DNA of 64,000 nt. Origin: Streptomyces taklimakanensis (lineage in GTDB: Bacteria > Actinomycetota > Actinomycetes > Streptomycetales > Streptomycetaceae). Below the pieces are notes generated by a model. The model did not search any database. It worked only from the letters and a program-made list of their open reading frames with translations, and was not told where the DNA came from. The stretch is taken from contig NZ_WIXO01000001.1 in NCBI RefSeq assembly GCF_009709575.1, positions 3,908,001 to 3,972,000 on the forward strand. The letters are read 5' to 3'. Below are positions 62,181 through 64,000 of the stretch, piece by piece. The stretch's first letter is position 1, and every line of letters begins with the position of its first letter. A program made the position numbers and the translations under genes.

Positions 62181-62500
62181 ACACCACCGGCACGATCGAT
62201 CGTCCCGCGGCACACGGACCCGTGCCGCGCCCCCTCCGGAAGGCGGAACCCGCCATGGCCCTTCGCTCCGAGAACCACGCGAGCACACAGCCCGACATGG
62301 CCGCCTCATGCCAGAACAGGACCCGAGACATGCAACTCATCCCAGAAGCCATGGCCCGCGCTCATATGCACGAACGCATGAGGGAGGCCGAGGCAGAGCG
62401 ACCCGGCCGACGGGTGGTCGTCGCCCGCCGCATGCAGCGCCGCGCCGAACGGGCCTCGATGCGGGCCCGTCGGGCGCTGGCCCTGGCCGTCATGCAGTGA
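62177..62500 (+). CDS. Small basic protein coupled to whiB7
   Basis: 107 residues from the overlapped ATG. Its C-terminal half, from MQLIPEAMARAHMHERMREAE (internal ATG 62330), is a charged helix rich in Arg, with ARRMQRRAERASMRARRALAL near the end; I recall the same helix in other streptomycetes right after wblC. No domain known. An ATGA coupling to whiB7 suggests joint induction by antibiotics. Start may be either ATG. Confidence 0.7.
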   Translation: MNTTGTIDRPAAHGPVPRPLRKAEPAMALRSENHASTQPDMAASCQNRTRDMQLIPEAMARAHMHERMREAEAERPGRRVVVARRMQRRAERASMRARRALALAVMQ

Positions 62501-62537
62501 CGGACGGCGACGGCCGACCGACGACACACGACCGGAC

Positions 62538-62567
62538 CGGGGCCGGGGCGGTACCGCCCCGGCCCCG
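62538..62567. terminator. 30-bp perfect palindrome, terminator for whiB7 unit and ABC1 gene
   Basis: Both 15-base arms are exact complements around GTAC (centre 62552/62553). It lies between two convergent genes. Confidence 0.8.
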
Positions 62568-62630
62568 CGGCCGTTCCGCTCCGGGCTCGGGAGCGGGGCG
62601 AAGCGACGGGTGCCCGGCCGGCCGGGAGCG

Positions 62631-64000
62631 TCAGGCCGAGGTCTCGGCCGGCTCGGCGCCACCGTCGAAGTCCGCGTCCGCCCCGGCCTCCTCCTCCGGA
62701 ACGAAGCCCGGCACCCAGGCCTCCATTTCATCGCGCATCCGGACCCGCGCGTTGAGCTGGCACAGCACCCCGATCGTGGAGAGCGTCACCCGGTGGATCA
62801 GCAGGTAGGACGGTGGCAGGTTGAGCCGCTTGCCCAACTGGTACGCGGGAGAACGAGGATCCCCCACTCGGGTCGCCTGTCCCCGCATCCAGTCACGGGA
62901 GAAGACGAACTCCTCCACCTGTGCCGGCTCGATGATGGGCACGAGGTACTCCAGCACCCCCTCCGGGTCCAGTTCGACCGTCGGCCTGACGAAGCCCTCC
63001 TCGCACAGCAGCTCGTACACGGACTCCGCGTCGCCGTCGAGGGCCATTCGCAGCGCCGTGCCGATCGTCGGAGGCAATCCGCCCGGCAGCCGGTCGACCG
63101 TGCCGAAGTCCATCACGCCCAGCCGCCACCGCTCCGGCGGGCCGTCGGGGTCACCATCGGTCAGCAGCCGGAAGTTCCCCGGGTGCGGATCGGCGTGCAG
63201 CAGGCCCGTGCGGGCCGTGCCGGAGAAGAGGAAACGCGCCAGCAACTGTCCGGCCCGATCGCGCTCCTCGTCCGTGCCGTCCTTGATCACCTCCGCGAGC
63301 GGCACTCCCTCCAGCCACTCGGTGATCAGCACCTGGTCGCACTGGTACACCACGTCCGGCACCCGTACGTCCGGGTCGTCGGCGAACTCCGCGGCGTACG
63401 TCCGCTGGGCGTCCGCCTCCAGTTCGTAGTCGAGTTCCTCACTGATCCGGTCACGCAGCTCCGACACCAGCGGCTTGAAGTCCATGCCCGGGACGAGCGG
63501 CCCCAGAAGTCGGACGAAGCGTCCCAACTGGTTCAAGTCCGACAGCAGTGCCTCGCCGGCGCCCGGGTACTGCACCTTCACCGCCACCGGACGGCCGTCG
63601 TGCCAGACGCCGCGGTGCACCTGGCCTATCGAGGCCGCCGCCGAGGGCTTGTCGTCGAACTCCTCGAACAGCTCCCGCCAGTCCTCGCCCATCCGCTCGG
63701 CCAGCGCGGCGTGCACGGAGGCCACGGGCATCGGCGGTGCCGCGTCCTGGAGTCTGGTCAGCGCCGCCCGGTAGGGGCCGGCCACCTCCTCGGGGAGCGC
63801 CGACTCGAAGACCGACAGCACCTGGCCGAACTTCATGGCACCCCCCTTCAGCTCTCCCAGGACCTTGAAGAGCTGCTCGGCGGTGCGCTGCTGCATCTCC
63901 TGGCCGACCAGCTCCGCGGAGTACCCCCCGATGCGCTTGCCCAGCCCCCAGGTCGCGCGTCCCGCCACACCCAGCGGCAGCGCGGCCAGCTTGGCGGTAC
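62631..64000 (-). CDS. ABC1/UbiB family kinase-like protein, N-terminus beyond the window
   Basis: Frame is open to the right edge; the visible start is TAKLAALPLGVAGRATWGLGKR, so only a short N-terminus is missing. Features: the KxGQ motif (LKGGAMKFGQVLS), AAASIGQVHRG (Ala-rich loop), VAVKVQYPG lysine, HADPHPGNF catalytic loop and DFG in VMDFGTVDR. These UbiB-like atypical kinases act on isoprenoid lipids or quinone metabolism as ATPases. Homologous to Rv3197, which follows whiB7 in M. tuberculosis, where the same protein is linked to drug tolerance. Confidence 0.9.
   Translation of the reverse strand, partial: TAKLAALPLGVAGRATWGLGKRIGGYSAELVGQEMQQRTAEQLFKVLGELKGGAMKFGQVLSVFESALPEEVAGPYRAALTRLQDAAPPMPVASVHAALAERMGEDWRELFEEFDDKPSAAASIGQVHRGVWHDGRPVAVKVQYPGAGEALLSDLNQLGRFVRLLGPLVPGMDFKPLVSELRDRISEELDYELEADAQRTYAAEFADDPDVRVPDVVYQCDQVLITEWLEGVPLAEVIKDGTDEERDRAGQLLARFLFSGTARTGLLHADPHPGNFRLLTDGDPDGPPERWRLGVMDFGTVDRLPGGLPPTIGTALRMALDGDAESVYELLCEEGFVRPTVELDPEGVLEYLVPIIEPAQVEEFVFSRDWMRGQATRVGDPRSPAYQLGKRLNLPPSYLLIHRVTLSTIGVLCQLNARVRMRDEMEAWVPGFVPEEEAGADADFDGGAEPAETSA

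Noticed and set aside
1-64000. CRISPR array, prophage, insertion sequence or integrative element
   Set aside because: No repeat-spacer pattern, no transposase, integrase or phage structural gene. The short tandem repeats are inside genes or next to them.
1-64000. tRNA or rRNA genes
   Set aside because: No cloverleaf with a GGTTCGA-type T-loop and acceptor pairing was found on either strand by eye; a tRNA scan could still find one.

Overview
The window is a 64 kb piece of high-GC actinobacterial chromosome, most likely from Streptomyces or a close relative. The evidence is very high GC in third codon positions, frequent GTG starts, GTGA/ATGA stop-start overlaps, a WhiB7/WblC protein, a mycoredoxin and several actinobacterial DUF families (DUF3117, DUF3107, DUF3152). 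I saw no transposase, integrase, phage gene, CRISPR array, tRNA, rRNA or biosynthetic cluster, so this is conserved core chromosome with a few accessory inserts.

Left half (1-30 kb). After a cut-off cell-wall-binding protein come a SirB1-like protein, a GNAT acetyltransferase, ferredoxin and two lysine/diaminopimelate genes (dapC, dapE). A LOG-family protein, a FolP2-type pterin synthase homologue, a DivIVA-domain protein and 3-methyladenine glycosylase follow. Next is an envelope-stress unit: an O-methyltransferase transcribed away from an ECF sigma factor of the mycobacterial SigE type, its zinc anti-sigma factor, an HtrA protease and TatB. Then come Mrp, DUF1003, an MgtE-N/CBS protein, lipoprotein, EamA and CorA genes, then a SUFU-domain protein, a PHP phosphoesterase and MarC. 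From memory, the order matches M. tuberculosis Rv1177-1178, Rv1202-1211, Rv1220-1224 and Rv1229-1239.

Right half (30-64 kb). A DEAD-box helicase with an Arg-rich tail, ferritin-like protein, DUF3107, TetR regulator, DUF3152, MoeZ, alkyltransferase-like protein, AdnA, AdnB, NudC, mycoredoxin, UvrD2, WhiB7 and an ABC1 kinase follow the order of Rv3211 to Rv3197. Three inserts interrupt this block: a PelF-like glycosyltransferase/membrane protein/epimerase set (37.9-41.9 kb), a molybdate uptake operon without its ATPase (43.4-45.5 kb), and a lipoprotein between adnA and adnB (52.6-53.5 kb). A long membrane protein joins a degenerate kinase-like domain to a flippase-like domain.

How the genes work together. 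The DNA-repair genes (alkyltransferase-like protein, AdnAB, UvrD2) lie close together with redox and nucleotide housekeeping (mycoredoxin, NudC) and antibiotic-stress control (WhiB7). The most informative regulatory region is the whiB7 leader at 61.2-61.8 kb: a WhiB7-type promoter, a 102-codon upstream ORF with a strong ribosome site, a possible antiterminator pairing and a terminator with a T-run. This fits ribosome-mediated attenuation. Other readable regulation includes an ECF-type promoter before sigE, several apparently leaderless starts, two genes whose start seems to be a non-canonical codon, and a set of very strong hairpin terminators.
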